DNA of 64,000 nucleotides from Nanosynbacter sp963524495 (GCA_046846435.1 CP128407.1:310001-374000); one strand, 5' to 3'. Counted from the first letter of the stretch, positions 33,477 to 42,453 are shown. Numbers and translations: made by a program. The notes: generated by a model not told the origin, from the sequence alone.

Positions 33477-34730
33477 TTATACCGTACACGCTATCAAGTC
33501 GTGGTAAATTGTTAGATATTGGCTGGTCATGTGTTCTGGGCTAAGCTCAGACGCTAGGCGAGATGAGGCGCGGGCCATCTGACGGCGCCGTGTATCGTCG
33601 GCCATCTGGCGCATCGCGGCCGCTAGCTGCTCGACTGACGGGTTGCGCGCTAGGATGCTGTTATCCTTTGTCGTGCCGACAGTTAGTCGCGGGTCACAGT
33701 AAATGATCGGCAGGCCCGCGGTCACTGCCTCGCCGATGGTCATGGCTTGGGTGTCAAAGCCGTGCGACGCCAGGACAAAGACGTCGGCGTTGACGAATGC
33801 CTCGGCCATCTGCTTGACGCACGAGACATGCCCGTGAAAGATAATGCCCTGGTGTTTTTCGGCGAGCAGTCGGAGCTTGAGCTGTTTGCCGTCGCCGATG
33901 ATGTGTAGCTCGGCATTTGGCAGGTCAGCTTGAACAAAGGCGCGAATGATGGCGTCAACGCGCTTTTCGGGTGCTAGGCGGCAGACGCTCAAAAAGCGGA
34001 TGGTGCGGTCGGTGCGGTGGCGCTTAGCATGGGCGATGGCGTGGCTGAGCTTGGGGTTAACACCAGTCGGTACGATGTGCGAGCGCTCGTCTAGCCATGA
34101 TGCACAGTCGCTGATCCGCTGGGTCATAAAGTCAGCCGGTGCGGTAAAGGCATCGACGCGCGAGGCAACGGTCGCCATGGTGTGCCAGTCAAATCGGGCC
34201 AAGATCCCCGGTGCATCGGGGCTTTTCGGTGCAAAGAATACTGGCTGGTCGAGCCGTTTATCGGCGATCAACGAAATCATTGGATTGATCAAAAACAGGT
34301 AGGCCATCGACCCCCAAAACGCACCGAATGGCTGCGAGGTGTGGGTGCCGGCGAGATTGGCGTGAAAGGTGTGAATGTGAGGGATGCCCTGCTCTTTGGC
34401 GATGCGCGCCGCCAACATCAGGCCGCCCCGCTCCGTCTGGCTGTGGATGATATCAAAGCGGTGCTGGCGGCAGATACGCCGTGCACTGCGCCGGCCGCAT
34501 TTGAGGACACACATGTGCGAGGGTGTACCGGGGATGTAGAATGAGGGCACAACGACGGTTGTGCAGCCAGTTGGTCGCTCCAAAAAATGTCGCGGCGCGA
34601 GCAGGGTCACCTCGTGCCCCAAGCTAACCAGTTCGCTAATTTGCGTCTGGATTGACCGTCCAATGCCGCCGGATGCCGGATAAAAATCGTCAGTCACCAA
34701 TGCGATCCGCAGTCGCTGCTGTCTCCTCAT
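33477..34730 (-). CDS. GT4 glycosyltransferase
   Basis: This 417-residue GT-B enzyme has an N-terminal acceptor domain (RIALVTDDFYPASGGIGRSI) and a C-terminal nucleotide-sugar domain (FLSVCRLAPEKRVDAIIRAF, VFVLASHGFDTQAMTIGEAVTAGLPIIY, with the E-x7-E region). It probably makes a glycolipid or surface glycan. It is transcribed divergently from a second GT4 gene, and together they suggest a two-step glycan assembly. Confidence 0.88.
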   Translation of the reverse strand: MRRQQRLRIALVTDDFYPASGGIGRSIQTQISELVSLGHEVTLLAPRHFLERPTGCTTVVVPSFYIPGTPSHMCVLKCGRRSARRICRQHRFDIIHSQTERGGLMLAARIAKEQGIPHIHTFHANLAGTHTSQPFGAFWGSMAYLFLINPMISLIADKRLDQPVFFAPKSPDAPGILARFDWHTMATVASRVDAFTAPADFMTQRISDCASWLDERSHIVPTGVNPKLSHAIAHAKRHRTDRTIRFLSVCRLAPEKRVDAIIRAFVQADLPNAELHIIGDGKQLKLRLLAEKHQGIIFHGHVSCVKQMAEAFVNADVFVLASHGFDTQAMTIGEAVTAGLPIIYCDPRLTVGTTKDNSILARNPSVEQLAAAMRQMADDTRRRQMARASSRLASELSPEHMTSQYLTIYHDLIACTV

Positions 34731-34774
34731 AACTTATCCTATTATACCATTTCGTGATATAATGACAGAATTGT

Positions 34775-36097
34775 ATGCGTGTAGGTTTATTCACCGATAC
34801 CTATCGGCCGTCGATTAACGGCATCGTTTTTGTGGTCGAATCGCTCAAGCGCGAGCTCGAGGCGCTGGGTCACGAAGTCTACGTGTTCTGCCCCGCCAAG
34901 TCGATGAATCCCGCCAAGCAGGCCGAGTTGCTCAACGAAGATCCGGATTCGCACATCGTCCGCTTTCCATCGATCAAGGGTGCATTTTTTGATGACTACG
35001 ACACGTCGGTGTTCTTCCCGCCGGCGGTGCAGCGCCGCATCAAAGAGCTGGAGCTGGACATCGTGCATATCTTTACGCCGTCGCAAATCGGGCTGGTTGG
35101 CGTCAGTGCGGCGCACAAGCAGCAGATCCCTTTAGTCATCCAGCACTGCACCGACATGTACGAATTCGCCGAGCATTATCCGGCGGTGCTGCCGGGAATT
35201 TTGACGCTGGCTGGCGTGGTGCTACCACTGTCGATTAAGCTAAGGGGCCGTGATTTATTTGAACTGGTCAAGCTATATCGGCCGCGTGGTATCACCAAAT
35301 GGAACCGGGCCATCATCGAGTGCGTCATCACTATTCTCTACAGCAAAGCCGACGCCGTCATCGCCCTCAGCCGCAAAAGCGTCGCCCAGCTTAGTGGCTG
35401 GCAGGACGATGATCATCTGTACGATTTGACATTGCTGCCAAATGGTGTTAATGCTCTGCCGCGGCCGTCGGCGGCTCAGCTCAAGGCCTTTCGGGCGCAG
35501 TGGGGTCTACGGGCGTCTGATGAAGTATTTGGCTTCATTGGGCGGCTGGGCGAAGAGAAAAACTTACCGATTCTGATCCGGGCCTTTGACAAGTACGTCG
35601 CCAAGGCTCGCCCCAAATCCAAATTGCTGTTCGTCGGCGATTTCGAGTACCGCAAAAAGCTTGAGGAGATGGCGGCCGAGAGCAAGTACGCTGATCGGAT
35701 CATTTTTACCGGTGCCCTGCCGCGCGAGGAATTAGGCGTAGCCTATCAGGCGCTGGATGTGTTTTGCTTCCCGTCACTCAAGGATACGCAGGGCTGGGTG
35801 CTACACGAAGCAGCGCACGCCCGCAAGCCAATTATCATCATTGACACGCAAGTATCCGAAGTAGTGCGTGACGGCGTAAATGGTATATTCGTGAAAAATC
35901 GGCCCAAGAGTATGGCGGATGCTATCATCACACTGCTCCGTTCGCCGGCCCGCCGAGCAAAGTTTGGCACCGAGAGTAAAAAATTAGCGGCCACATTCAC
36001 CGAGCGCCGCCAGGTTCGTAAATTAGAGAAATTATATCGCCGGGTTATCGCCCAGAAAGCTGCCGCCGCGTCTCGCGATCTTGATCGCGCCGCTTGA
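34775..36097 (+). CDS. GT4 glycosyltransferase
   Basis: The 440-residue GT-B enzyme begins MRVGLFTDTYRPSINGIVFV, as in PimB/diacylglycerol glucosyltransferase relatives, with FGFIGRLGEEKNLPILIRAF and VFCFPSLKDTQGWVLHEAAHARKPIII in the C-terminal domain. TATAAT lies 11 nt before the ATG. The last 53 nt overlap the convergent smpB gene. Confidence 0.9.
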   Translation: MRVGLFTDTYRPSINGIVFVVESLKRELEALGHEVYVFCPAKSMNPAKQAELLNEDPDSHIVRFPSIKGAFFDDYDTSVFFPPAVQRRIKELELDIVHIFTPSQIGLVGVSAAHKQQIPLVIQHCTDMYEFAEHYPAVLPGILTLAGVVLPLSIKLRGRDLFELVKLYRPRGITKWNRAIIECVITILYSKADAVIALSRKSVAQLSGWQDDDHLYDLTLLPNGVNALPRPSAAQLKAFRAQWGLRASDEVFGFIGRLGEEKNLPILIRAFDKYVAKARPKSKLLFVGDFEYRKKLEEMAAESKYADRIIFTGALPREELGVAYQALDVFCFPSLKDTQGWVLHEAAHARKPIIIIDTQVSEVVRDGVNGIFVKNRPKSMADAIITLLRSPARRAKFGTESKKLAATFTERRQVRKLEKLYRRVIAQKAAAASRDLDRAA

Positions 36098-36524
36098 TGG
36101 TTTCGCGTTTGTCGTAGGTTTTTTTACCTTTGGCGAGGGCGATGACTACCTTGATAAATTTGCCGCTGGTCAGTAATTTGGTCGGCACGATGGTTAAGCC
36201 TTGCTGTTTGGCCTCAGAAAAGCGCGTTAATTGGCGTTTGCTGACTAATAATTTCCGCGCTGAAGTGTCAATGCTGCGAGTATTTGCCTGGCCGCGAACG
36301 TTCAGCCGCAGCGAAAAACTAGCGTTATTCAGCCACAACTCACCGTCACGCAGACTAACGAATGCACCTTTGAGTTGGACGTGCCCTTCCCTGGCAGCGC
36401 GCACTTCCATGCCCGTCAGCACCAGCCCGGCCACAACCTCCTCGCCCAACTCATAGTCAAACCGCGCTCGGCGATTTACGACGGCTTGAGTGGACGGCTT
36501 TTTGGTCTTGGTGGGCTTGGTCAC
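36045..36524 (-). CDS. smpB: SsrA-binding protein SmpB
   Basis: The GTG at 36524 has TACAAT exactly 6 nt upstream (leaderless). The 159-residue OB-fold protein matches SmpB: RRARFDYELGEEVVAGLVLTGMEV, KLLVSKRQLTRFSEAKQQGLTIVPTKL, LAKGKKTYDKRETIKRRD and a basic tail. It delivers tmRNA to stalled ribosomes. No standard tmRNA gene was found in this window. The 3' end overlaps the convergent glycosyltransferase gene. Confidence 0.96.
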   Translation of the reverse strand: MTKPTKTKKPSTQAVVNRRARFDYELGEEVVAGLVLTGMEVRAAREGHVQLKGAFVSLRDGELWLNNASFSLRLNVRGQANTRSIDTSARKLLVSKRQLTRFSEAKQQGLTIVPTKLLTSGKFIKVVIALAKGKKTYDKRETIKRRDQDRETRRQLSGR

Positions 36525-36598
36525 GTGATTATTGTAGCATGTAGGCTGGAGCCTTAGCTAGAAGAGGATTGGTCTGTCTGGGTCGCGTCCTGTTGCAT

Positions 36599-37183
36599 CT
36601 AATCTAGAGGCGAGAAAAGTCTTTCATTGGGATCTTCTGGCGCTGCAATTTCCTCTTTTGCTAGAATCATCATACTATTCTGTAACTTATTCATGGAGTC
36701 TGCGAGTTCTCCCAGGGCTGCTTGCTTTTGCGACACATCTAATTCATCATCATGATATATGCTATCAACACGATCCAGAGACTCGTAATATAATTGGCGA
36801 AGTAACCCTGACTTGTCTGATGTAAAAATAAGCGGAAGGGGGCCTGGAAGTCCTGCTTCATTTAACAACACTTGACGCGCTAAGCGATTCTTTCCTTCTG
36901 TATTGTCTAGTAGTCCAGCTAGCTCACTTTCGAGGATGTTTTGGATAGCTTCAATAACAATCTCTGCGTAAACGAGGCATAGCATTGCCTGCTCAGGGTT
37001 TGGAGGGTTTAGAATTTGCTGTCCGATCACATCAAGTTTGTCTGGGGCGTCGACTATGTAAATTTCGTTTGGATTAACTATATCAAGTTCGTGCTCAGAC
37101 GGTGCACCAACGCTAGTGCCGCTGGCTGGGTATCTTTTATCTGTTGGCTCTTGTGATGCTCGTGGTGCCGTCTCTATATTCAT
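36599..37183 (-). CDS. Unrecognised protein
   Basis: This is a 194-residue acidic, mainly helical protein with no signal peptide or transmembrane segment. The first ~55 residues look disordered. The family is not recognised. It is the first of three neighbouring AT-richer minus-strand genes (36.6-38.4 kb) without known relatives. A TATAAA lies only 3 nt from the ATG, so the true promoter or start is uncertain. Confidence 0.6.
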   Translation of the reverse strand: MNIETAPRASQEPTDKRYPASGTSVGAPSEHELDIVNPNEIYIVDAPDKLDVIGQQILNPPNPEQAMLCLVYAEIVIEAIQNILESELAGLLDNTEGKNRLARQVLLNEAGLPGPLPLIFTSDKSGLLRQLYYESLDRVDSIYHDDELDVSQKQAALGELADSMNKLQNSMMILAKEEIAAPEDPNERLFSPLD

Positions 37184-37220
37184 ACTTTTATACCAATAAA
37201 TTTCGATTTGATTATTAGCG

Positions 37221-37799
37221 CTAGCCTGCTAGTTTAGTTAATTCGTCCTCAACGTCGTTTACTTTTGCTAACAGCTTAGTCCTTTCTGTGAGTAACCTCG
37301 TTAGCTTACTACGGCGTTTTTCCATTTCTGCTTCTACCGCAGAAAATTTTTTAAATTGCTCTTTGACACTGTCGTTGTACTCGAGTTCCTTGGAATAGTC
37401 GTCCAGTGTTGTTAGTAGATACTCAAGGTTGCTGTCCAGTTTCTCTTTGGGGAGCCGTCCTCTAACTGCAGCAATATAGGTAAATACAGACGTGGCGACA
37501 TCCTGGATATCATTGTACAACTCTTTGCTATATTTACCGGTAGCTACATTGAACTCTATAAGAGCATTTTGTGCCGCTTCACGGTCGCCAGTTGATGTCA
37601 CTTGGGTAATATAGCCAACGCAGTTGAGGCTATCAGCGAAACTCAAGACGTAATCAGGGTCGTCTCTCTTGTCAACCTCTTTACACTTATCTCGTATGGC
37701 GTTAATTGTTGGGTGTGTTTGCCTCATGTCGTCAGTGAGACGGGGGATCTCCTGTATGCGCGCTGGGCGGGCTGGGTGGTTTTTACTCATGGTTTCCAT
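37221..37799 (-). CDS. Unrecognised coiled-coil protein
   Basis: This is a 192-residue hydrophilic protein. Residues ~150-190 (FSAVEAEMEKRRSKLTRLLTERTKLLAKVNDVEDEL in part) have heptad-like spacing. No membrane segment or catalytic motif is visible. TATAGT precedes the first ATG by 8 nt; a second ATG 9 nt later (MSKNHPARPAR) is an alternative start. It is in the same orientation as its two unrecognised neighbours. Confidence 0.6.
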   Translation of the reverse strand: METMSKNHPARPARIQEIPRLTDDMRQTHPTINAIRDKCKEVDKRDDPDYVLSFADSLNCVGYITQVTSTGDREAAQNALIEFNVATGKYSKELYNDIQDVATSVFTYIAAVRGRLPKEKLDSNLEYLLTTLDDYSKELEYNDSVKEQFKKFSAVEAEMEKRRSKLTRLLTERTKLLAKVNDVEDELTKLAG

Positions 37800-37930
37800 A
37801 GTTTTTAACTATAACATAAAATAATTTAAAAAGCAATAACAACGTATGTACCGAGGCATGCTGTGTGCTACACTTTGTAGCTGAAAGCATCGGGCATTAT
37901 GTAATTGGCGTACACGTGTCCACCGAATAT

Positions 37931-38410
37931 TTAATGATCATCGACCGTTAAAGGGGGTTCATCCGTCAGAGCACTGACTCGCACGGCGGCTACTATTCCT
38001 AGTTGTTTGATATCATTTGACCACTGATCTTTCCAAGCACGATTCTTTCTATTGGTCCTGTCTTTGGCCTTATGTATATCAACAATCAGTTGCAGCATCG
38101 TGTTGTTGAGTGTACCCTCAATCAGGTTGCCGTCAGCATCACGATCACAGACGAAGCCCTCAATCGCCTCGTTCATATTCTTGGTAATTTCATCCGTTGG
38201 GATGCGGTGTCTGGCGTACAGGATGAGAGCTGTCATGCGCTTTAGATTATTTATCGTAACTTCTCGGGATTCATGCATTCCTGGATCACCTAACGCGTCT
38301 TTGGCTTGAGCAAAGATATCATCAAGGCGCGACTCATATCCCTCCATGATGGTTGCTATAGTTTCCGGCGTTTTTGCCGTGTTTGTTGGCGGTTTGTCGT
38401 GTATACCCAT
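37931..38410 (-). CDS. Unrecognised protein
   Basis: This is a 159-residue soluble, mostly helical protein (for example ESRLDDIFAQAKDALGDPGM, NNLKRMTALILYARHRI). There are no motifs that identify a function. It and the two genes downstream share composition and orientation, so they may have been acquired together. It is divergent from the ABC-F gene. Confidence 0.6.
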   Translation of the reverse strand: MGIHDKPPTNTAKTPETIATIMEGYESRLDDIFAQAKDALGDPGMHESREVTINNLKRMTALILYARHRIPTDEITKNMNEAIEGFVCDRDADGNLIEGTLNNTMLQLIVDIHKAKDRTNRKNRAWKDQWSNDIKQLGIVAAVRVSALTDEPPLTVDDH

Positions 38411-38516
38411 AATGGTAGCATATCATATATCTGCGTTTGTGCCAGGTGCGGTCTTATCGTCAAAAAACAGCCAGCCGGCTCTGGTCATAAGGGTGATATG
38501 CTACAATATCCCAAGC

Positions 38517-40397
38517 ATGATAGCCGACATTCACATCACTGAGAAGAGTTTTGGCGACAAGACGTTGATGCGCGACGTCAAGTTCAGCGTGGATGATGGC
38601 GAGAAGGTTGGCGTGGTCGGCCGCAATGGCGTCGGCAAGTCGACGTTGTTTGGCATCTTGGCGGGCACGGACACTGATTATACTGGCGAGGTGATTTTTC
38701 GGCGCGGCATCACCGTGGCCAGTACGGCGCAGGAGCATCATGGTTTGGGCGATCAGACGGTGCTGAGTTATATTTTGGCGGGACTGCCGGAATATTCGCG
38801 TTTGAAGAAAATTATCGATGAGTACCCTGAGACTATGGGCGATAATATGCGCAAAATTGAGGAGTATACCCAGGCGCTGGAGCGATTTGACCAGAAAGGG
38901 TTTTACCAGATTGAGGAGAAGATTGCCCGAGAGCTCGATAATTTTCAGCTGAGCGGATGCGGCGAGCGGCCGCTTGGTTCTCTGTCGGGCGGTCAGAAGC
39001 GGCTGGTGGAGATCGTGAAGATTATGCATTCGGAAGCGCATTTGGCACTGATTGATGAGCCGACCAACCATATGGATTATGTGGCCAAGCAGCAGTTTAT
39101 CGACTGGATGAGTTCGCAGCCGCGCCAGGCTATGTTGATCATCACGCATGATCGCGATGTGCTGGGCCGGGTGGACCGGATTATTGAACTCAAAGATGGC
39201 GGGTCGGTCAGCTACCGCGGTAATTATGATGCCTACCTCAAGCAAAACGCTCAGGCGACGGCGGCGGGCATGAATAATTTTGAGCACATTGAAAAGCGGA
39301 TGACTAACCTTAGGCAAAAGGCGCTGGACTATCAGCGGCTGAAGGAAAAGTCGCGAAACCCCGGCACCATCCAGAAATTTAAGCGATTGGAGAATGAAGC
39401 GCGGGCGGAGCTGGCGGAATTATCGGAGATGGACAAGCCGACGTTTTGGATCGACAAGGAGTCGGCTGGACAGCTTGATTATAAATCGGCCGAGCGTTAC
39501 GGCAGGTTCAAGGCGCGCAATATTCGGCTATCGATGAAAGACGCGGCCAGTCGTAGCCAGCATGTGCTGGTGCGGGTTGAGGATGTGGCAGTTGGGGTTG
39601 GTGAGCGGATATTGTTTGAGGGCGTGAATATTGATCTGCGTGAGGGTGAGGCGGTGGAGCTGCGCGGCCGTAATGGCGCCGGCAAGACGACACTGATTCG
39701 GATGTTGTTGGGGCAGCGGCGAGGTTCGGATTCCAGTCTCTCTGACAAGTCGATAGCTCTGCGGACAGCGTTGCCGGATGCATTCGACTTGGAGGAGATG
39801 GCTGGAAGACGAACCGCGGTAGTCACTCCACCGTCCTCCGCCAGAGCACACTCTTCGCTCAAATCTCCATTGGAGATTTCTCGCGAGCGTTCGGCTGAAA
39901 CGTCCATTACTCACGAACGTTTCACAGTCTCTGGCGGAGGAGGTGTTGTGGCTACCGCCCCCGTCCTCTACTCTGGTAATCTCTTCCTCGACCCGCAGGT
40001 GCGGGTGGGCGTGTATGAGCAAGAGATTGATGAGCGGTATTTGACGGATCCGTTGGAGGCGGCGATTGAGAAATTGTATCTTAGCCGCGATCTGCCGATT
40101 TCTGATACCAAAATTCGCCAATTGCTAGCTGATTATCTGTTCACCGAAGCGGATCGGATGACGCCACTGGCGCGCCTGTCGGGTGGTCAGAAAGCCCGCT
40201 TTCAGATCATCGCTATGCTGGCGAATGACCCGCAGCTACTAATTTTAGATGAGCCAACCAACCACCTTGACCTACCGAGCATTGAGGAGTTAGAGACGGC
40301 ACTGGCGAAATATTCTGGCGCTATCCTCTACGTCAGCCACGACAATTATTTCCGCCAAGCAGTTGACGGTGAGGTGGTGCAAATTGGTGCGGCTTGA
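38517..40397 (+). CDS. ABC-F family ATPase with in-frame palindromic inserts
   Basis: The start at 38517 (MIADIHITEKSFGDKTLM) follows TACAAT by 9 nt. The 626-residue soluble protein has two ABC domains: GRNGVGKST (~37), LSGGQKRL, LALIDEPTNHMD; then GRNGAGKTT (~384), LSGGQKAR, LLILDEPTNHLD. The inter-domain linker is present. ABC-F proteins act on the ribosome. In the second domain ~80 residues are inserted shortly after Walker A, between GQRRG and SGNLFLDPQVRVG. They are encoded by two nested palindromes (39723-39812, 39816-39958). The first contains the same 19-residue peptide as der. Confidence 0.93.
   Translation: MIADIHITEKSFGDKTLMRDVKFSVDDGEKVGVVGRNGVGKSTLFGILAGTDTDYTGEVIFRRGITVASTAQEHHGLGDQTVLSYILAGLPEYSRLKKIIDEYPETMGDNMRKIEEYTQALERFDQKGFYQIEEKIARELDNFQLSGCGERPLGSLSGGQKRLVEIVKIMHSEAHLALIDEPTNHMDYVAKQQFIDWMSSQPRQAMLIITHDRDVLGRVDRIIELKDGGSVSYRGNYDAYLKQNAQATAAGMNNFEHIEKRMTNLRQKALDYQRLKEKSRNPGTIQKFKRLENEARAELAELSEMDKPTFWIDKESAGQLDYKSAERYGRFKARNIRLSMKDAASRSQHVLVRVEDVAVGVGERILFEGVNIDLREGEAVELRGRNGAGKTTLIRMLLGQRRGSDSSLSDKSIALRTALPDAFDLEEMAGRRTAVVTPPSSARAHSSLKSPLEISRERSAETSITHERFTVSGGGGVVATAPVLYSGNLFLDPQVRVGVYEQEIDERYLTDPLEAAIEKLYLSRDLPISDTKIRQLLADYLFTEADRMTPLARLSGGQKARFQIIAMLANDPQLLILDEPTNHLDLPSIEELETALAKYSGAILYVSHDNYFRQAVDGEVVQIGAA
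39723..39812. repeat. Palindromic insert 1 inside the ABC-F gene
   Basis: 90 bp (30 codons). The outer arms GGTTCG..TTCCAG and CTGGAA..CGAACC pair; the inner arms contain CAAGTCGA/TCGACTTG. The core is shared with der 10042-10135, while the outer arms have different sequence but are again self-complementary. Confidence 0.88.
39816..39958. repeat. Palindromic insert 2 inside the ABC-F gene
   Basis: 143 bp immediately behind insert 1. The outer arms GCGGTAG/CTACCGC and CCTCCGCCAGAG/CTCTGGCGGAGG pair; inside are two more hairpins, AAATCTCCA/TGGAGATTT and TGAAACGT/ACGTTTCA. The frame stays open. Confidence 0.85.
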
Positions 40398-40422
40398 GTG
40401 ATTGAATAAGCCAATTAAAATA

Positions 40423-40445
40423 CCGCGAGAATAAAAACCTCGCGG
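40423..40445. terminator. Bidirectional terminator
   Basis: CCGCGAG/CTCGCGG with an A/T-rich loop between the convergent ABC-F and glutaredoxin-like genes; TATTTT follows on the minus strand. Confidence 0.7.
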
Positions 40446-40463
40446 CATCTTAAGTCTCAAAAA

Positions 40464-40751
40464 TTATTCGGCGATTAAACCGTTTTTCCGGAGCGCATCC
40501 TGAAGCTTCGGCCGGTCGAATCCCAGGATGACCTCGCCGCAAACATCAGTTACCGGCACACCTTGGAAATTGCCGCCATTCTTGCTGAGCAATTCTTCCT
40601 TGGCGCTTGGATCAGCCTCAATGTCCTTGGCGACAAAATCGATGCCGAGTTTTTTCAACCACTCCATCTCGGTGTGGCAGAATGCGCACCAGCTGGTGCT
40701 ATAGACAGTGACTTTAGCGTCTTGGTGATTGGCCGTATTATCTTCGCTCAT
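40464..40751 (-). CDS. Glutaredoxin-like protein
   Basis: This is a 95-residue thioredoxin-fold protein with the dithiol motif STSWCAFCHTEMEWL (CxxC), the cis-Pro loop GVPVTDV and GFDRPKLQDAL at the C-terminus, as in NrdH/Grx-type redoxins. It probably reduces disulfides in the cytoplasm. A strong AAGGAGG precedes the ATG, so the mRNA has a leader. Confidence 0.88.
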   Translation of the reverse strand: MSEDNTANHQDAKVTVYSTSWCAFCHTEMEWLKKLGIDFVAKDIEADPSAKEELLSKNGGNFQGVPVTDVCGEVILGFDRPKLQDALRKNGLIAE

Positions 40752-40814
40752 AACTTCCCTCCTTATGGCTTTTCTCTATTGTAGCATAAGCATCGGTGCC
40801 TCGGCAATGCTACT

Positions 40815-41051
40815 CTAGTCTCGGGACGCCCGACTCGTTAAGTGCCAGCCGTCACACCCTCGGCAATAATACACGTCTAACTCCAGCTTTGGTGACACCA
40901 GCTCCTGCGTATCGGCAGCTCGCCTGGCGATTTGCTCGGTGGCGAAGCGGCGCTTGCGCCGGCAAGCGTCGTGATCGGCAGTTGTCAGCGTCGGCTTGAC
41001 GAACGTTCGGGCTGATTTTGGTTGGTTTTTCGGGTAATTTCGCCGTGGCAT
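40815..41051 (-). CDS. Small basic protein with a single zinc-knuckle-like CxxC
   Basis: This is a 78-residue protein, very basic at the N-terminus (MPRRNYPKNQPKSARTF) and ending with VYYCRGCDGWHLTSR, where CxxC and His could bind a metal. TATACT lies 9 nt before the ATG. It is divergent from the ATP synthase operon, with promoters close together. It is possibly RNA- or ribosome-associated; the function is unknown. Confidence 0.65.
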   Translation of the reverse strand: MPRRNYPKNQPKSARTFVKPTLTTADHDACRRKRRFATEQIARRAADTQELVSPKLELDVYYCRGCDGWHLTSRASRD

Positions 41052-41075
41052 CTTGTCAAGAGTATAGCATGTTGC

Positions 41076-41081
41076 TATAGT
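41076..41081 (+). promoter_or_regulatory. ATP synthase operon -10 box
   Basis: TATAGT 9 nt before the AtpZ ATG, predicting a leader of only a few nt; no Shine-Dalgarno is present at this first gene, while later genes in the operon have them. Confidence 0.6.
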
Positions 41082-41090
41082 GACAGAGTA

Positions 41091-41363
41091 ATGGCTGAGA
41101 GACCAGATATTGAGAATGGCGTAACGACAGCGACGGAAGTGGCGGCGGCTCGGGTTATTCTCGGGACGATCGGCGACACAACGTGGCGAATGTTTGTGCC
41201 GAGCATCGGCTGTACGCTGCTGGGTGTGTGGCTGGATAGTGTGTTTGGCTTGAAGCCGTGGCTGATGTTTGCTGGCGTGGTACTTGGCTTTGTGGGCGCA
41301 TATCTACTGGTGAATAAGCAGCTGGGGCGTGTGAAACGAAAAAAGGAGCGTAAAAACATATGA
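41091..41363 (+). CDS. AtpZ/AtpI-like assembly protein
   Basis: The 90-residue protein has two transmembrane helices (MFVPSIGCTLLGVWLDSVFG; PWLMFAGVVLGFVGAYLLV), and the DxxxGxKPWxxxxGxxxGxxxG pattern of the AtpZ/I family is partly visible. It helps assemble the c-ring or supply ions. It is the first gene of the operon and its stop overlaps the start of atpB. Confidence 0.8.
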   Translation: MAERPDIENGVTTATEVAAARVILGTIGDTTWRMFVPSIGCTLLGVWLDSVFGLKPWLMFAGVVLGFVGAYLLVNKQLGRVKRKKERKNI

Positions 41364-42193
41364 TGCAACGATTTGCCAGTGCCGGTCCGCACATTTCAGT
41401 CAAAGCTGATGGGGTAGCGAATGTTTTAGGCGTGTCGATCACCAATTCGCACATGCTTGGCGCGCTGGGGCTAATCGTTTTGGTGTGGCTGATGTTTCGG
41501 ACGCGGGCAGCGGTGCTGGGCAAGAAAAAGCATACTTTCGCAACGAAGTTGATTCACTGGACATTTGATGGGCTGTATAACACGGTTCGCCAAGTTATCC
41601 CGGACCAGACATGGGCGCGTCGAGTGGCGCCGCTGTGCATCACCATATTCTTTTTCGTGGTGGCGCAGTATTGGCTGGGACTGCTGCCGATCGTAGGGCC
41701 GATTACTGTGGGTAGTCATGGTACGCCGCTGTTTCGTGGCGGCGTGGCTGATCTGAATATGACATTTGGCCTCGCTATCGTGACGATTATCGCGGCGCAG
41801 GTGTACGCCTTCAAATACCTTGGTTTTAAGGGTAATATGGGCCGCTACTTTGTTAATCCACTGCGCGATCCGATCATGGCGTTTGTCGGCATTTTGGAGC
41901 TGGTGGCGGAGTTCTCGCGCCTGCTGGGGCTAAGCTTCCGTTTGTTTGGCAACGTGTTGGCCGGTGAAGTGCTGCTGATCATGATCGCCTTTTTGACGCA
42001 ATATATCTCGCCGGCGGCGCTCCAGCCGTTCTATCTGTTCGAGCTGTTTATCGGCGGTATTCAGGCGTACATTTTCTTTATGCTGTCAACGGTATTTATT
42101 TCGCTGGGGCTGGCTCACCACGACACACACGAGCCGACTGATCATGCTCATTCACCTGCTGATACGACGAAACTCGCGGCGGCGAATGATTAG
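41360..42193 (+). CDS. atpB: ATP synthase F0 subunit a
   Basis: The 277-residue membrane subunit forms the ion half-channels. FSRLLGLSFRLFGNVLAGEVLL contains the essential Arg (SFRLFGN), and helix 5 is QPFYLFELFIGGIQAYIFFML. The His/Asp-rich C-terminus (HHDTHEPTDHAHSPADT) is unusual. It starts 4 nt within the AtpZ stop. Confidence 0.95.
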   Translation: MMQRFASAGPHISVKADGVANVLGVSITNSHMLGALGLIVLVWLMFRTRAAVLGKKKHTFATKLIHWTFDGLYNTVRQVIPDQTWARRVAPLCITIFFFVVAQYWLGLLPIVGPITVGSHGTPLFRGGVADLNMTFGLAIVTIIAAQVYAFKYLGFKGNMGRYFVNPLRDPIMAFVGILELVAEFSRLLGLSFRLFGNVLAGEVLLIMIAFLTQYISPAALQPFYLFELFIGGIQAYIFFMLSTVFISLGLAHHDTHEPTDHAHSPADTTKLAAAND

Positions 42194-42225
42194 AAAAGTA
42201 AAGTATTAAATAAAGGAGAAATTAT

Positions 42226-42438
42226 ATGAAAGAATTAGCATTTGCACTCACCTACGCCATCCCGGCTGCGCTGGCAGCAATTGGCGCTGGTATCGTCGGC
42301 GCGGCAGCGATGAACGCGGCTGGCCGCAACCCAGAGAAAATTAACGATTTACGCACCATGATGATCCTCGGTATTTCGTTCATCGACGCCCTGGCGATTA
42401 TCGGTTTCGTGGCGGCTATCGTCGGCAAAGTTATGTAA
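42226..42438 (+). CDS. atpE: ATP synthase F0 subunit c
   Basis: The 70-residue hairpin has helix 1 with the Gly-rich GAGIVGAAAM, the polar loop AGRNPEK, and helix 2 with the ion-binding carboxylate as Asp (ISFIDALAIIGFV). The residues needed for Na+ coordination (Q, ES motif) are absent, so H+ coupling is likely. AAAGGAG precedes the ATG. Confidence 0.95.
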   Translation: MKELAFALTYAIPAALAAIGAGIVGAAAMNAAGRNPEKINDLRTMMILGISFIDALAIIGFVAAIVGKVM

Positions 42439-42453
42439 TTTGAGGGGTAAATT

